DNA of 41,534 bases from Acidobacteriaceae bacterium (GCA_003140075.1 PLIO01000111.1:11301-52834), one strand, 5' to 3'; shown: positions 26,739 through 34,771, counted from the stretch's first letter. Notes: a model not told the origin generated them from the letters alone. Translations and numbers: made by a program.

Positions 26739-26812
26739 AAAACAGTAGCTAGTTGCCAGTACCCAGTTGCCAGAAAAGACCTAACTGGGTACTGACAACT
26801 GGGTACTGTTTT
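26739..26812. repeat. Inverted heptad array filling the imuA-imuB gap
   Basis: The left arm 26739-26773 and the right arm 26783-26812 (AACTGGGTACTG units) pair around a 9-nt spacer. AAAACAGTA at the left edge matches TACTGTTTT at the right. The right arm ends one base before the imuB ATG, so imuB has no ordinary Shine-Dalgarno. Confidence 0.7.
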
Positions 26813-28402
26813 ATGTTTGCCTGCGTCTTCGTGCCGAATTTTCCCCTGGCCGCGGTGTTTCGCGCCGAGCCGGAGTTGCGCGCGCGGGCTGTGGCTGTTT
26901 TTGAAGGCAAGCCTCCGCTGGAAAAAGTTTTTGCCGTGAATCACAACGCAGGCCGCGTGGGCATCACGCCAGGCATGACGAAGGCCCAGGCGGAACTTTG
27001 TCCCGAAGTGACCCTGCGTCCGCGCTCTCTGTTGCAGGAATCCGCGGCGCACGCCGCTCTGCTGGATGGCGCGCAATCGTTTTCGCCCTGCGTCGAAGAT
27101 GCCGCAGCCGACACGGTGATTCTCGATCTGGAAGGCATGGAATCTCTATTCGGCACGCTGCCCGAAATTGCTCATAACCTCTTCGACCGCGCCGCAGAGC
27201 TTGGACTTGATGCGAACGTGGCCGTTGCTTCGAATCCCGATGCTGCCATGCTTGCCGCCCGCGGTTTTTTGGGTGTGACTGTGATTCCAGTTGGGAAAGA
27301 AAGCGATTCTCTGGGATCTCTTCCGGTGGAAGTTTTGTTAGCCGAGCGGTGGGAAAGTAAAGAGAGTGCAGGGAAGAAGAAAGAAGAGGAGCAGAATGAA
27401 TCAATCCGTTTATTAGCAACTCTCGATCGTTGGGGCGTGCGTAATCTGCGCGCTCTGGCCGCGTTGCCGGAAATCGCGCTGAGCGAGCGCCTGGGGCAGG
27501 AAGGTCTGCGCTTGCGGCAACTGGCGCGGGGCGCGGCTTCTCGCACGCTGGTTCCGGTGGAAGCGCCGGCGGTGTTTGAAGAAGCCGTCGAGTTGGAATA
27601 TCCCATCGTGCTGCTGGAACCGCTGGCTTTTCTGCTGAATCGTTTGCTCGATCTGATCTGTGCCCGGTTGGCTTCGCGTGCTCTGAGCACGCAGGAATTG
27701 CGGCTTACGCTGGAACTCGAAAGCTTCTCGTCCCACAATCGGCAATCAGAAATCAACCATCGACCATTTCATCGCATTCTTCGTCTTCCGCTTCCCATGC
27801 TCGATGCCAAACTTTTTCTCAAGCTGCTGCAACTGGACTTGAACGCGCACCCGCCGGGCGCGCCCATCATGAAGATTCATCTCACCGCGGAACCGGCGCG
27901 GCCGCGATCGGCCCAGGGCGGCCTGTTTCAGCCTCCATCGCCGGAGCCGGAAAAGCTGGAGCTTACCCTGGCGCGCATTGCCGGCCTGGTTGGCGAATCC
28001 CGCGTGGGTGCGCTGGAATTGCTGGACACGCACCGTGCCGAAGGTTTCCGCATGCGACGCTTCGTGCCCGGAGCCACTCCGGAAACGAGCCGGCAAAAAG
28101 CTCCGGCAGAAGAAAAAGCCGCTGTTGCCGCTCTGCGTATGTTCCGTCCGCCGCTGCGTGCGACCGTAACTTTGGAAAATGGAGAACTGGTGCGCGTAGT
28201 CTGCACAAAGAAAAAAGAAGTGCAGGGTAGCGTGCTCTGGAAGGCCGGTCCATGGCGCAGTTCGGGCGACTGGTGGGAGCGCGAAGCCTGGGCGCGCGAC
28301 GAGTGGGACATCGCCTTGCAAGCCGTCGACACGGTCGCTCTCTACCGGCTCGTGCACGATCTGCTCGGCGGAGGTTGGTTCGTGGAGGGCACGTATGACT
28401 AA
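26813..28402 (+). CDS. imuB: ImuB, inactive Y-family polymerase-like mutasome subunit
   Basis: 529 residues. The N terminus FACVFVPNFPLAAVFRAEP replaces the DMDxFFASVE metal motif of active Y-family polymerases. VILDLEGMESLFG and VASNPDAAMLAARG follow the ImuB palm and fingers pattern. In characterised systems ImuB is a non-catalytic hub binding the beta clamp, DnaE2 and ImuA. I take ATG 26813 as start because residues before it would be encoded by the repeat hairpin. Two atypical interior stretches stand out: a Lys/Glu-rich segment near residues 182-202, and residues about 309-320 encoded by five 7-bp units (27736-27770). Confidence 0.88.
   Translation: MFACVFVPNFPLAAVFRAEPELRARAVAVFEGKPPLEKVFAVNHNAGRVGITPGMTKAQAELCPEVTLRPRSLLQESAAHAALLDGAQSFSPCVEDAAADTVILDLEGMESLFGTLPEIAHNLFDRAAELGLDANVAVASNPDAAMLAARGFLGVTVIPVGKESDSLGSLPVEVLLAERWESKESAGKKKEEEQNESIRLLATLDRWGVRNLRALAALPEIALSERLGQEGLRLRQLARGAASRTLVPVEAPAVFEEAVELEYPIVLLEPLAFLLNRLLDLICARLASRALSTQELRLTLELESFSSHNRQSEINHRPFHRILRLPLPMLDAKLFLKLLQLDLNAHPPGAPIMKIHLTAEPARPRSAQGGLFQPPSPEPEKLELTLARIAGLVGESRVGALELLDTHRAEGFRMRRFVPGATPETSRQKAPAEEKAAVAALRMFRPPLRATVTLENGELVRVVCTKKKEVQGSVLWKAGPWRSSGDWWEREAWARDEWDIALQAVDTVALYRLVHDLLGGGWFVEGTYD
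27736..27770. repeat. Heptad array inside imuB
   Basis: Five degenerate 7-bp units (CAATCGG, CAATCAG, AAATCAA, CCATCGA, CCATTTC) encode a Ser/His/Asn/Arg-rich stretch of ImuB. The unit differs from the ACTGAGA type, but the period is the same. Confidence 0.45.
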
Positions 28403-28404
28403 GA

Positions 28405-28482
28405 ATTGAGTCATTGAGTGATTGAGTCATTGAGCGATTGGGTTGCAAATGGCCCGATCACTCAATCACTCAATGACTCAAT
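28405..28482. repeat. Inverted 8-bp-period array at the imuB-dnaE2 junction
   Basis: The left arm consists of ATTGAGTC-like units at 28405-28444. The right arm at 28455-28482 is built of the complement (GACTCAAT). The short spacer is GCAAATGGCC-like. The right arm includes the first two bases of the dnaE2 ATG at 28481. Confidence 0.75.
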
Positions 28483-31400
28483 GTATATCGAGCTTCACGC
28501 CCGCTCCGCGTTCAGCTTCCTCGAAGGCGCTTCCTTGCCTGAGGAGTTGATGTCAGCCTGTGCCCGGCTCGACATGCCGGCCATGGCATTGCTCGATACC
28601 GACGGAGTTTACGGTGCGCCGCGCTTTCATCTGGCAGCGAAGAAACTCAGGATCAAAGCGCACATCGGCGCCGAAGTAACATGCCAATCTTTTAGACCTG
28701 TCATCCTGAGCGGAGCAAATGCTTCACGAAGTGAAGCACTTGCGGAGTCGAAGGATCTCTATGCCCGGCACGCTATTCATGGCATCGATATGCCTCGCTC
28801 TGCTCGGAATGACAAACACTTCCGTCTTCCCCTTCTCGTTTCTTCCCGTGCGGGTTATCAAAACCTCTGCCGCCTGATCACCCAAATGAAGTTGCGCGCG
28901 AAAAAAGGCGAGGGTGCAGTTCAGAAAGAAGAGCTGGAAGAGCAGGCCCACGGCCTCATTTGCCTGACCGGGGGCGCGGACGGCCCGCTGGCGACCGCCT
29001 TACGGCATGGCGGCGTCGAGGCAGCGCACAAGCAAGTCGAACAACTGGTCGGGATATTTGGTCGCGGCAATGTCTACGTCGAATTGCAGCGTCATTTTCA
29101 TCGTGACGAAGAAGCTCGCAACCGCGCCGCTATTGCAATTGCCCGTTCGCTCAATCTTCCTCTGCTCGCGACCAATGGCGTCTGCTACGCCACTGCGAAA
29201 GACCGGGAACTCTGCGATGCCTTCACCGCCATTCGCCATCACCGCACGCTATCGACCGCCGGTCGGCTGCTTGCGCACAACTCCGAGCGCGACTTGAAAT
29301 CGCCGCAAGAGATGCAGCAACTTTTCGCGGACCTGCCTGAGGCGCTCGCCAATACGCTCGAACTTTCATCGCGCCTCGAATTCACGCTCAACGATCTCGG
29401 ATATGAGTTCCCCCGCTATCCCGTCCCCGAAGGCGGGACTATGAATTCATTTCTGCATGACCGCGCGTGGGAAGGTTTTCGCCAGCGCTACGGCCGGGCC
29501 GCACTCGAAATGCAAACCCGTGCCCGTCGCCAGATTGAGCGCGAACTAGCCCTGATCGAAAAACTTAAGCTCGCCGGATATTTCTTAATCGTCTGGGATC
29601 TGATCCGCTTCTGCCGCGAGCAAAATATTCTGGTGCAGGGGCGCGGATCCGCCGCCAACAGCGCCGTCTGTTATTCGCTGGGCATCACGGCCGTCGATCC
29701 CGTCAGCATGGAACTTCTCTTCGAGCGCTTTCTATCGGAGGAGCGCGGCGAGTGGCCCGACATCGATCTCGACCTGCCCAGCGGCGACGAGCGCGAAAAA
29801 GTTATCCAGTATGTTTACCGCCGCTATGGCGAGCGCGGCGCGGCCATGACGGCGAATGTCATCACCTACCGCAACCGCATGGCGGCGCGCGAAATGGGCA
29901 AGGCTCTAGGATTCGATCCGGAAACGCTCAGCAAAATTTCCGCCGCCGTCGCCACCTGGGAATTTCGCGACGAAAACGACGCACTCGACCGCCGCTTCCG
30001 CGATGCTGGACTCGACCTCAAGCATCCGCGCCTGCGTAAATATTACGAGTTGTGTCTTGCCGTGCAGGATATGCCGCGCCATCTCGGCCAGCACTCCGGC
30101 GGTATGGTGATTTGCCAGGGGCAACTCGATTCGGTCGTGCCTCTCGAACCCGCGTCCATGCCCGGCCGCGTGGTGGTGCAGTGGGATAAAGAAGATTGCG
30201 CCGACATGGGCATCATCAAAGTCGACCTGCTCGGCCTGGGCATGATGGCCGTGCTCAAAGATTCCATCGAACTCATTCGCGATCACTACCACGAAGAAGT
30301 CGACCTGGCGCATCTTCCGCAGGATGATCCCGTAGTTTATTCCGCGCTGCAGCAGGCCGACACCGTGGGCATGTTTCAGGTGGAAAGCCGCGCGCAAATG
30401 TCATGCCTGCCCCGCCTGCGGCCGAAAAAGTTTTATGACATCGTGGTGCAGGTCGCCATCATCCGGCCGGGGCCGATCGTCGGCCAGATGGTAAATCCTT
30501 TTCTGCAGCGGCGCCAGGGACGCGAAGAGGTCACGTATCCGCATCCTTTGCTCGAGCCGGTGCTCAAACGCACGCTGGGCGTGCCGCTTTTTCAGGAACA
30601 ATTGCTCCGTCTCGCCATGATCGCGGCCAACTTCACAGGCGGCGAAGCGGAAGACCTGCGCCGCGCCATGGGTTTTAAGCGGTCGCAGGCGCGCATGAAA
30701 GAAATCGAAGCCAAGCTGCGCGCCGGCATGACGAAGAATGGAATCTCTCCCAAAGCGCAGGAAGAAATTATTCTTTCCATCACATCTTTCGCGCTTTACG
30801 GATTTCCCGAATCGCACGCCGCCAGCTTCGCGCTCATCGCATATGCCAGCGCGTATTTGAAATGCCGCTATCTCGCTGCGTTCACCGCCGCCCTGCTCAA
30901 CAACCAGCCTATGGGGTTTTATTCTCCAGCAACGATCACGAAAGATGCGCAGCGCCATGGATTAAAAATGCTGCCGGTGGATGCGACGAAATCAGATTGG
31001 CTCTGCACTTTGGAAACAGTGGCCAGTGACCAGTGGTCAGTGGCCGGTGAATACACAGCCGCAGAGTGGCAAAAGAATATGGCTCTACGCCTGGGCTTGC
31101 GTTACGTTCGTGGCTTACGCGAAGAAGGCGCTCAAGCGCTGGCGCGCGAGCGCAGGCTTGCTCCGTTCACTTCTATTCACGATCTCACTCGGCGCGTTCC
31201 GGAACTGCGCAAGGACGAACTTACTACGCTGGCGGAGATCGGAGCGCTGAATTTCGTATCTAGTACCGAGTCCCCGGCACCAGGATTCCTCCGCCCCTCG
31301 CATTCGCCCGGGGGTCGGAATGACAAGGTTTTAACTGGCCACTGGCAACTGGGTACTGGCAACTGCTTTTCGAAGCTTCACCGCCGCGACGCTCTCTGGC

Positions 31401-31897
31401 AGGTGGAACGCGCGGTGCGCGGCTCCGGGCCTCTGCTGGAAAAATTGCCCGAGCCCGATTTGCCTTCTCCGCTCCGGCCTATGAACCACGAAGAGCGACT
31501 GGTCGCCGATTTCCGCGGCACTGGGCTCACTGTGGGACCGCATCCCATGGCTTATCGCCGCGACTGGCTGAATGCCATGGGCATTCGCCGGGCCAGCGAA
31601 CTCCGCAACCTTCCCAGTGGCAAGCGCCTGCGCATTGGAGGCTGCGTCATTACTCGCCAGCGTCCGGGGACCGCCAAAGGTTTTGTGTTTGTCAGCCTGG
31701 AAGATGAAACCGGAGTGGCCAATGCGATCATCGCTCCCGACCTGTTTCACCGCAACCGCCTGCTGCTGACCTCAGAGCGGTTTCTGGCCATCGAAGGCAT
31801 TCTGCAGAATCAGGACAATGTGATCTCAGTGAAAGCGGAACGCGTGCTGCCGCTGTTCGTCACGAAAGCGGAAACCACTTCGCACGATTTTCACTGA
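28481..31897 (+). CDS. dnaE2: Error-prone DNA polymerase III alpha subunit DnaE2
   Basis: 1138 residues, longer than the usual 1020-1080. PHP domain at the N terminus (ELHARSAFSFLEGAS). Polymerase core with GRGSAANSAVCY and the catalytic PDIDLD (Asp427, Asp429, Asp431). C-terminal OB fold (LRIGGCVITRQRPGTAKGF). It is the catalytic member of the ImuA-ImuB-DnaE2 translesion mutasome. Extra length comes from in-frame repeat-derived inserts at residues 74-111, about 846-855 and about 927-963, all outside the catalytic aspartates. The start at 28481 is where homology begins; an in-frame GTG at 28418 would translate the junction repeat. No ribosome binding site precedes either. Confidence 0.93.
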   Translation: MYIELHARSAFSFLEGASLPEELMSACARLDMPAMALLDTDGVYGAPRFHLAAKKLRIKAHIGAEVTCQSFRPVILSGANASRSEALAESKDLYARHAIHGIDMPRSARNDKHFRLPLLVSSRAGYQNLCRLITQMKLRAKKGEGAVQKEELEEQAHGLICLTGGADGPLATALRHGGVEAAHKQVEQLVGIFGRGNVYVELQRHFHRDEEARNRAAIAIARSLNLPLLATNGVCYATAKDRELCDAFTAIRHHRTLSTAGRLLAHNSERDLKSPQEMQQLFADLPEALANTLELSSRLEFTLNDLGYEFPRYPVPEGGTMNSFLHDRAWEGFRQRYGRAALEMQTRARRQIERELALIEKLKLAGYFLIVWDLIRFCREQNILVQGRGSAANSAVCYSLGITAVDPVSMELLFERFLSEERGEWPDIDLDLPSGDEREKVIQYVYRRYGERGAAMTANVITYRNRMAAREMGKALGFDPETLSKISAAVATWEFRDENDALDRRFRDAGLDLKHPRLRKYYELCLAVQDMPRHLGQHSGGMVICQGQLDSVVPLEPASMPGRVVVQWDKEDCADMGIIKVDLLGLGMMAVLKDSIELIRDHYHEEVDLAHLPQDDPVVYSALQQADTVGMFQVESRAQMSCLPRLRPKKFYDIVVQVAIIRPGPIVGQMVNPFLQRRQGREEVTYPHPLLEPVLKRTLGVPLFQEQLLRLAMIAANFTGGEAEDLRRAMGFKRSQARMKEIEAKLRAGMTKNGISPKAQEEIILSITSFALYGFPESHAASFALIAYASAYLKCRYLAAFTAALLNNQPMGFYSPATITKDAQRHGLKMLPVDATKSDWLCTLETVASDQWSVAGEYTAAEWQKNMALRLGLRYVRGLREEGAQALARERRLAPFTSIHDLTRRVPELRKDELTTLAEIGALNFVSSTESPAPGFLRPSHSPGGRNDKVLTGHWQLGTGNCFSKLHRRDALWQVERAVRGSGPLLEKLPEPDLPSPLRPMNHEERLVADFRGTGLTVGPHPMAYRRDWLNAMGIRRASELRNLPSGKRLRIGGCVITRQRPGTAKGFVFVSLEDETGVANAIIAPDLFHRNRLLLTSERFLAIEGILQNQDNVISVKAERVLPLFVTKAETTSHDFH
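28700..28813. repeat. GTCAT-type interspersed repeat inserted in frame in dnaE2
   Basis: 114 bp (38 codons) with imperfect inverted ends GTCATCCTGAGC and GCTCGGAATGAC. It encodes residues 74-111, between GAEVTC and RLPLLVSSRAGY of the PHP domain. The same head occurs at 12335, and a likely tail recurs at 31315-31323. Confidence 0.75.
31017..31044. repeat. Heptad array inside dnaE2
   Basis: Four 7-bp units CAGTGGC, CAGTGAC, CAGTGGT, CAGTGGC encode about ten residues near position 846 (TVASDQWSVA), in the segment after LLPVDATKSDW. Confidence 0.65.
31259..31368. repeat. Composite repeat insert near the 3' part of dnaE2
   Basis: A GTCAT-family-like segment ending CGGAATGAC (31315-31323) is followed by five heptads ACTGGCC, ACTGGCA, ACTGGGT, ACTGGCA, ACTGCTT (31334-31368). 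Together they encode an in-frame, Gly/Ser/Pro-rich stretch of about 37 residues before HRRDALWQVERA. Confidence 0.6.
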
Positions 31898-31942
31898 AAG
31901 ACAAAAGCTAATGATGACCCGGCGGGGAACCGTGCGAGATTC

Positions 31943-32518
31943 CTACTCTTCCGGTCTGCCATTCTCCGGCGGCGCGAATGGCAGCCTGCCGGCTTCGCGC
32001 ATGATGTCGCGTTCTTCCGGTGAGAACATGCCTTTGAAGCGCCTGGAATCGATGATCTGCTCCCGCTCCCCCGGCGGCAGAGCGCGCAAGTCGCGGATAG
32101 CGGTGGTTACCATGCGCCGGCGGTCCTGCGGAAGCTGCTGCATCCGGCCGAACAACTCTCGCGCCTGTTGCTTCTGGCCCGGCGTGAGATGTTCCCAGGT
32201 TTCCATCCGGTTCAGCACACGTTCCTGTTGCGCCGGCGGAAGGCTCAAGAAATGTTCCAACCGCTGACGTAACATCTGCTGCCGCTCCGGAGGCAAACGG
32301 CGAAAGCCAGGATCGTTCTGCAAAGCACGCTCGCGCTCGGCGGGCGAAAGGCCCTGATAGCTCCGCAGCCAGTCGCCGGAATGCCCGTGGCCAGGCTGCT
32401 GACGGTTCTGAATCCGCTGTGGAGCGAGTTGGAAATCGTTACGCTGCGCCAGGCCAGGCGAGAGAAACATCGGCACGGCCGCCACCGACAGCACGACCGT
32501 CGCCATCCATTCCCTCAT
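31943..32518 (-). CDS. Exported DUF3106 protein
   Basis: 191 residues. After a signal sequence (ATVVLSVAAVPMFLSPGLAQ) the protein is made of short Arg/Gln/Glu-rich helices with repeated LSPAERERAL, LPPERQQMLRQRL, LPPAQQERVLNRM, LTPGQKQQARELF and LPPGEREQI units, the DUF3106 pattern. The role is unknown; a periplasmic helical, CpxP/Spy-like character is a guess. The start at 32518 follows GGAGGGAAGGG and is preferred over a Met six codons upstream. It is the third gene of a sigma/anti-sigma operon, 80 bases after the anti-sigma gene, so it may be part of an envelope-stress response. Confidence 0.85.
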   Translation of the reverse strand: MREWMATVVLSVAAVPMFLSPGLAQRNDFQLAPQRIQNRQQPGHGHSGDWLRSYQGLSPAERERALQNDPGFRRLPPERQQMLRQRLEHFLSLPPAQQERVLNRMETWEHLTPGQKQQARELFGRMQQLPQDRRRMVTTAIRDLRALPPGEREQIIDSRRFKGMFSPEERDIMREAGRLPFAPPENGRPEE

Positions 32519-32598
32519 CCCTTCCCTCCGCTGCATTGTCCCCGCCCCCGAGGCTCATCCTTAATGCTGTTTCCGCCGCTTTCAACTTCGACTCGCTC

Positions 32599-33093
32599 TT
32601 ACGGATTCGCCACAACATCGTGCTGCACCTGCAGATCATCCAGCAAATCGAAGTCGGAATACAGATCGTGATTCTTTTCCAGAGCCTGCAAATCGCCCAC
32701 CGCTGTGCCCGGCTCCGTTGCGGCATCGTTGACCACCGCTACCACATCACCCTCAGATTGGTAGATCCCGTGGCCCTGAGTGAAGAACAACCCCACTCCA
32801 ATTCCCAGAAGCACCGTAAGCGCCGAAGCCAGCACCGGCCGCCGAAACCACGTCAGCCACCCGGCCTGCGGCTTGGCCATTTCTTCCCGCAGACGAGCCT
32901 GCAGACGTACATCAAAATACGGCGACGGCTCCGGCGCTCGCCACTCATCCAGCAATGCCATGGTTTGCCGAAACTCTTCCATCTTGGCAGTGCACGTTCC
33001 ACACCCCGCCAGATGCACACCGATCTCCGGCGTCATCCCCATCGCACCGGACGCCAGGTCCGGCATCACTTCCCGAATCTCCTCGCACTTCAT
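32599..33093 (-). CDS. Putative zinc-finger anti-sigma factor
   Basis: 164 residues. The N-terminal cytoplasmic zf-HC2 motif has Cys3, His27, Cys31 and Cys34 (CEEIREVMPDL...HLAGCGTC), the ZAS-type anti-sigma signature. One membrane helix follows at about 86-105 (VLASALTVLLGIGVGLFF), then an acidic exported tail with no recognised domain. It would hold the ECF sigma factor encoded just upstream (gap of 57 bases) inactive at the membrane. GGGGAG lies 8 nt before the start. Confidence 0.85.
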   Translation of the reverse strand: MKCEEIREVMPDLASGAMGMTPEIGVHLAGCGTCTAKMEEFRQTMALLDEWRAPEPSPYFDVRLQARLREEMAKPQAGWLTWFRRPVLASALTVLLGIGVGLFFTQGHGIYQSEGDVVAVVNDAATEPGTAVGDLQALEKNHDLYSDFDLLDDLQVQHDVVANP

Positions 33094-33150
33094 AACCTGC
33101 TCCCCTTAATAATTTCTTTTCGCCACTGTCGCCAAACCAAAGAACGCTTT

Positions 33151-33933
33151 CTAGACAAATTCTTTCAACTGTTCCCGCAATGTTTCATACGCCCGGAATA
33201 ATAACGATTTGGTCGCCGATTCGCTCAACTTCAACACATCGGCGATTTGCTTGTAATCCATCTGCTGATACTTATGCATCAGGACCGCCAGCTTCTGCCG
33301 CTCGGGCAGAGCCTCCACCTTGCCCCGGATCGCCAGCATCCGCTCCCGCCGCACCAAAGCCTCTTCGGCGGTGATTTTACCGTCGGCCAGGTCCATCGTG
33401 GTACCGGTTTCCTCGTCCGGTTCGTCCAGACTGACCGTTACCTCCGGGCGCTCGTGTCGCGTGTCGCGCGCGTGATTCACTGCCAGGTTGGTCGCAATGC
33501 GATACAACCAGGTGGTGAACTTGGCGCTGGCCTCGTAAGTCTGGCGCGAGCGATACACCCGCAGAAAGACTTCCTGCGCCAGATCCTCAGCCGCCGTTGT
33601 GTTGCGCGCCATCCGGTACATAAAGCTGACCAGCGGCCTGCGATATTTCTGCACCAGGTAATCGAAAGCTGACTGATCCCCGGCCTTCACGCGCAGCATT
33701 ACCTCGGCGTCGCTGTAGCTTTCGGCGCCGGCCACCGCGGGTTGTAAACTGCTCGCCGGATGCGGTCCCATCGCAGCCATCAGAACGCCCCGGTCCATGG
33801 CGGCAGTGCTCACACTAGATCGAACCCGGGTGGGAGGGGAAAGTTGCTCTCTTTCCGGTTCGGCCGAAAGTCCAGAAGTCCCCGCAGATGAGGGGGATAC
33901 GGCGGCTCGAAGTGGCGTGGTTTCGTCCGGCAT
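33151..33933 (-). CDS. ECF (RpoE-like) RNA polymerase sigma factor
   Basis: 260 residues. Region 2 (about 85-155: FDYLVQKYRRPLVSF, AEDLAQEVFLRVYR, FTTWLYRIATNLAVNHARD) and region 4 (about 205-255: LPERQKLAVLMHKYQQMDYKQIADVL, SATKSLLFRAYETLREQL) are typical. The first 75 residues form a Ser/Pro/Ala-rich extension not normal for ECF factors, so the true start could be an internal Met (33798 is a candidate). No strong ribosome binding site decides it. It is followed by its likely anti-sigma and a DUF3106 gene on the same strand. Confidence 0.92.
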   Translation of the reverse strand: MPDETTPLRAAVSPSSAGTSGLSAEPEREQLSPPTRVRSSVSTAAMDRGVLMAAMGPHPASSLQPAVAGAESYSDAEVMLRVKAGDQSAFDYLVQKYRRPLVSFMYRMARNTTAAEDLAQEVFLRVYRSRQTYEASAKFTTWLYRIATNLAVNHARDTRHERPEVTVSLDEPDEETGTTMDLADGKITAEEALVRRERMLAIRGKVEALPERQKLAVLMHKYQQMDYKQIADVLKLSESATKSLLFRAYETLREQLKEFV

Positions 33934-34069
33934 GAAGTTACTTTGGGCACGGCACTCCGGCGGACCCGCCGCCCCCCTGCCCCTGCCGACGATAGGCTAC
34001 CACGCCCGGTTACGTAGTCCAAATCCGGTTCCAAAGACTCGGAAAAGTACTCGTCCTGCCCAGATCCCC

Positions 34070-34471
34070 TCACTTCCTGCTCGTCCGGAGAATCGCGAAC
34101 TGGCGGGCGTCATTGTAGCCCTCTCCAATGGCTACCGAACGCAGGAACCATCTTGCCGCACGATCATGATGCCACCGGTGAAGCGCCAGCCACATCCCCC
34201 CGGTCGCCCCAAGTCCGAGCAGACTCCCTCCAATCTGCCCAGGGACGCCAGCGTGAACGAACGGCCTGGCCAGCGGATCGGTTTCGTCGTAATGCCGCTG
34301 ATAAAGAACCCTGGTCGTGATGCCGTCGGCCACAACCTCTGCGCCTATGACCGCAAACGCTGTGTACGTCTGCTTCGATACCATTGCCTTCGATACGGGC
34401 GCCTCCGGCAACTCTTGTGCACGCCCAGCCGCTGTGAACACCAGCAGCATGACTAGAACCCGCCCGCCCAT
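34070..34471 (-). CDS. Small membrane protein of unknown function
   Basis: 133 residues. An N-terminal signal-like helix (VLVMLLVFTAAGRAQ), then hydrophobic segments around AFAVIGAEVVADG and GGSLLGLGATGGMWLAL. No family was recognised. A good GGGGAGAGG precedes the start at 34471 and lies in the loop and 3' arm of a hairpin (34475-34498). It lies upstream of, and on the same strand as, the sigma operon, with 136 bases between. Confidence 0.7.
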   Translation of the reverse strand: MGGRVLVMLLVFTAAGRAQELPEAPVSKAMVSKQTYTAFAVIGAEVVADGITTRVLYQRHYDETDPLARPFVHAGVPGQIGGSLLGLGATGGMWLALHRWHHDRAARWFLRSVAIGEGYNDARQFAILRTSRK

Positions 34472-34474
34472 TCT

Positions 34475-34498
34475 GACGACCTCTCCCCATCGGTCGTC
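34475..34498 (-). promoter_or_regulatory. Hairpin enclosing the ribosome binding site of the small membrane protein gene
   Basis: On the minus strand GACGACC and GGTCGTC form a 7-bp stem whose loop carries GATGGGGAGA, including most of the Shine-Dalgarno. The stem ends 3 bases before the ATG at 34471, so it could modulate translation. Confidence 0.45.
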
Positions 34499-34743
34499 AT
34501 CGGTCGGGCGCGGTCAGCCGTTAGCGAATGGAGCCGGGACTCCAAATCTTTGGTGTTTTCATGCCTTGTTGATCGTCTCAGTTCTCTGCGCACCGGCGAA
34601 TACGTTTAAGAAGCGGGGTCACTGGAGGCGGCATTCGTCCGCATCAGCGCGCTCTAATGTGGGGAGGGAGTCTAGGCGGCGATTACGTTCGCCAATTAGT
34701 ACATCCCGCCGATTGAGCCCAAATGAGGGAGAGCGAGCTTATG

Positions 34744-34749
34744 TATAAT
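34744..34749 (+). promoter_or_regulatory. -10 element upstream of tRNA-Val
   Basis: A perfect TATAAT lies 22 bases before the mature tRNA 5' end. The only TTGA-like upstream candidate (34713-34718) is too far away for a standard -35, so only the -10 is claimed. Confidence 0.5.
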
Positions 34750-34771
34750 GATGAACTTACCGCATCAAAGT

